Of a DNA stretch of 64,000 nt, positions 62,701 to 64,000 are shown piece by piece. How positions within the stretch are numbered: position 1 is the first letter of the stretch; each line of letters begins with the position of its first letter. The stretch covers positions 124,001 to 188,000 of the forward strand of contig BDSL01000032.1 of assembly GCA_003116995.1 (NCBI GenBank). Direction: 5' to 3'. This stretch comes from Yamagishiella unicocca. Taxonomy: Eukaryota > Chlorophyta > Chlorophyceae > Chlamydomonadales > Volvocaceae. A program made the position numbers and the translations under genes. The notes under the pieces were generated by a model. The model saw only the letters and a program-made list of their open reading frames with translations. It was not told where the DNA came from and ran no database searches.

Positions 62701-63913
62701 GAGCGCGGCCGGGAGCTGGGGCAGCCGCAGCTGGCGGCGTTCGCACAGCTGGCGGCGGCGAGGTTCACGCTGCTGCACGACGTGGAACCGAGCGATGGCG
62801 GGCTGCATGCGCCGCCGGGGTCGCTGACGGCGGCGCCGTCGGCGGCAGCGACGGCGGGCGCGGCGGCGGCGGCAGCGGCGGCGGCGGCGATGGAGGGGCC
62901 GGCGGCGGGGGAGCTGCGGTCGGCACCGATCATGGTGGGACACGAGGGCGGAGGGGTGGAGAGGGAACCCGGGGGGCGGAGGGAGGTTGCAAAAACGACC
63001 GGGAGGGAGGGAGGGTGGGTGGGTGAATGTGGGTCATGTTGCCTATGAAGCCGGCGACGCCGTAATTGCGGCCCCGTGGCGGGTCGACCTGGGTCGATCA
63101 TAACAGATACGGGCTCAGGGTACCTCTCGTCCCACTCCCCCCCCCGCTCCTGCCGCAGGTCTCGTGCGCCCTCCGGGACACCCTGGCCCTCGCCACAGCC
63201 GCCTCGCTCTCCGCCGCCGCGCCCGCCGCGCCGCCGCAGGCCCCCGCCGACGGCAACACGCCCCCCCAGCGCACCGCCGCCGCCGCCTCCGACCTCTACT
63301 CCTCGCCCCTGCTCTTCGACCGCTCGATGCCCCTGGGCGCCGCCGCCGCCATCGCCGACTCCGTCCAACAGATGGCGGGCGCGGCGCACCTGCTGCAGGC
63401 GGCAGCCTGGGGCGTGCATGGGCATGACACGTTGGAGCGAGCCCACACGATGATCTACCTGGCGGCGTACTCCGACCCGCGGGTCGGCTGCGGCTCCCCC
63501 GCGCGCTTCGAGGACCGCAGCACCGCGTGCGCGCAGCTGCTGGCGGCGGCGGCGCGGCGAGGGCCGGCGGCGGCGAAGGCCGCCGCGGCGGCGTGCTTGG
63601 GGCTGCTGGCGGCGCCGCCGGTAGGTACGGCACCGCCGGCGGCGCCGGCGGAGGAGCAGGCGGCGGGGCCGGTGGACAGTCCGCGGGAGGGCGTGGGATG
63701 CGGGGAGGGGGAGTACGGTGGTGGTGGTGGTGGTGGTGGTGGTGACGGCAGCAATGGCCTGGCGCTTTGGGGCGGTCCGGCGCTGGCGGCCGCCTGGCTG
63801 TGTGCGGAGCACGACCGGGCGCTCGCAGTCGGCGATGCGGCGGCGGCGGCGCAGCTGGTGGGGCAGCTGGCGGCGCTGGCGGACCCGCAGCCGCACCGCG
63901 ACGTGGACATCAG
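59785..63913 (+). CDS. APC5: anaphase-promoting complex subunit 5, 5' part
   Basis: Nine exons give the first 737 residues: 59785-59931, 60063-60173, 60312-60358, 60636-60694, 60914-61290, 61735-61910, 62154-62236, 62477-62934, 63159-63913. The last ends in phase 2 at CATCAG|GTGCGG and the gene continues beyond the window. Similarity to plant APC5 includes LAVFLLKELK-EPDSAVYPTL (aligns without gaps), PLGLFIRKLRVSFLGMSFEA, QAALQHRDYTAGLDLLHSYY, the TPR-like LGHTAEALQALNETMRLAQQ and MAGAAHLLQAAAWGVHG. APC5 is a scaffold subunit of the APC/C ubiquitin ligase that drives mitotic exit. The first intron uses a GC donor (AAG|GCAAGC). Ala/Gly-rich insertions near residues 165-205 and 440-470 are longer than in plants. 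Confidence 0.9.
59932..59933 (+). other. GC splice donor in APC5 intron 1
   Basis: The exon ends TTGAAG and the intron begins GCAAGC, the usual GC-donor context. Joining to 60063 yields a 30-residue block that aligns without a gap to plant APC5. A GT donor at 59962 would add 10 residues and break that alignment. Confidence 0.8.
61404..61480. repeat. 24-bp tandem repeat in an APC5 intron
   Basis: Three copies of a unit containing GGGGAGGACAGAGACAGGCA, with substitutions in the last. It lies in the intron between exons 5 and 6. Confidence 0.9.
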
Positions 63914-64000
63914 GTGCGGCAGCGTGGGGCGGTGTGGGCGGTGTGGTGCGGTGTGGTGCGGTGTGGTGCGGTGTGGGCGGTGTGGGGCGGTGTGGGGCGG
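63914..64000. repeat. GGTGTGG-type repeat at the window edge
   Basis: The start of an APC5 intron made of GGTGTGGTGC/GGTGTGGGGC units, which continues to the end of the window. Confidence 0.85.

Overview
The window is nuclear DNA of a GC-rich green alga, most likely a chlorophycean of the Chlamydomonas/Volvox (volvocine) type. The evidence is: many short exons with GT-AG introns of about 100-1100 bp; GC-rich exons with long Ala, Gly and Pro runs; TGTAA (the usual polyadenylation signal in this group) downstream of several stop codons; a spliceosomal U2 snRNA whose 5' end is plant-like; and proteins whose nearest recognisable relatives are plant and ciliate/animal ciliary or centrosomal proteins. 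No prokaryotic operon, plasmid, CRISPR or phage feature is present. All exon coordinates were placed by hand from splice consensus, reading phase and family similarity. In every multi-exon model the exon lengths sum to a multiple of three, except the last gene, which runs off the window.

Layout. 1-3200: probable 3' part of an unrecognised plus-strand gene (isolated exon-like pieces). 3234-3424 (-): U2 snRNA. 4946-21425 (-): a giant 14-exon gene for a protein of about 3850 aa, with a Trp-rich Sfi1-like/IQ region near its N-terminus and a very long low-complexity remainder. 23645-31837 (-): 15-exon ABCF4/GCN4-type ABC-F ATPase whose introns carry three families of local repeats. 34080-38134 (-): PWP1, a WD40 ribosome-biogenesis factor. 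40540-42436 (+): LarB-like (AIR-carboxylase fold) protein. 44314-46499 (-): tandem CCCH zinc-finger protein. 47958-49184 (-): small RIIa/EF-hand protein like EFCAB10, divergent from 49818-58865 (+), a WDR62/MAPKBP1-type WD40 scaffold. 59785 to beyond 63913 (+): anaphase-promoting complex subunit 5, cut by the window end.

There is no pathway cluster as in bacteria. PWP1 and ABCF4 belong to ribosome/translation functions. The Sfi1-like giant, the EFCAB10-like and WDR62-like pair and APC5 would fit centrosome/cilium and cell-division functions, but that grouping is inference. The most unusual items are the nuclear LarB-like gene lacking the cysteine expected in bacterial LarB, the intron repeat families of ABCF4 that share a 16-bp core, two homology-supported GC-AG introns, a U2 gene with an atypical Sm-site region, and an 11-bp array next to a splice donor that is open in all three minus-strand frames.
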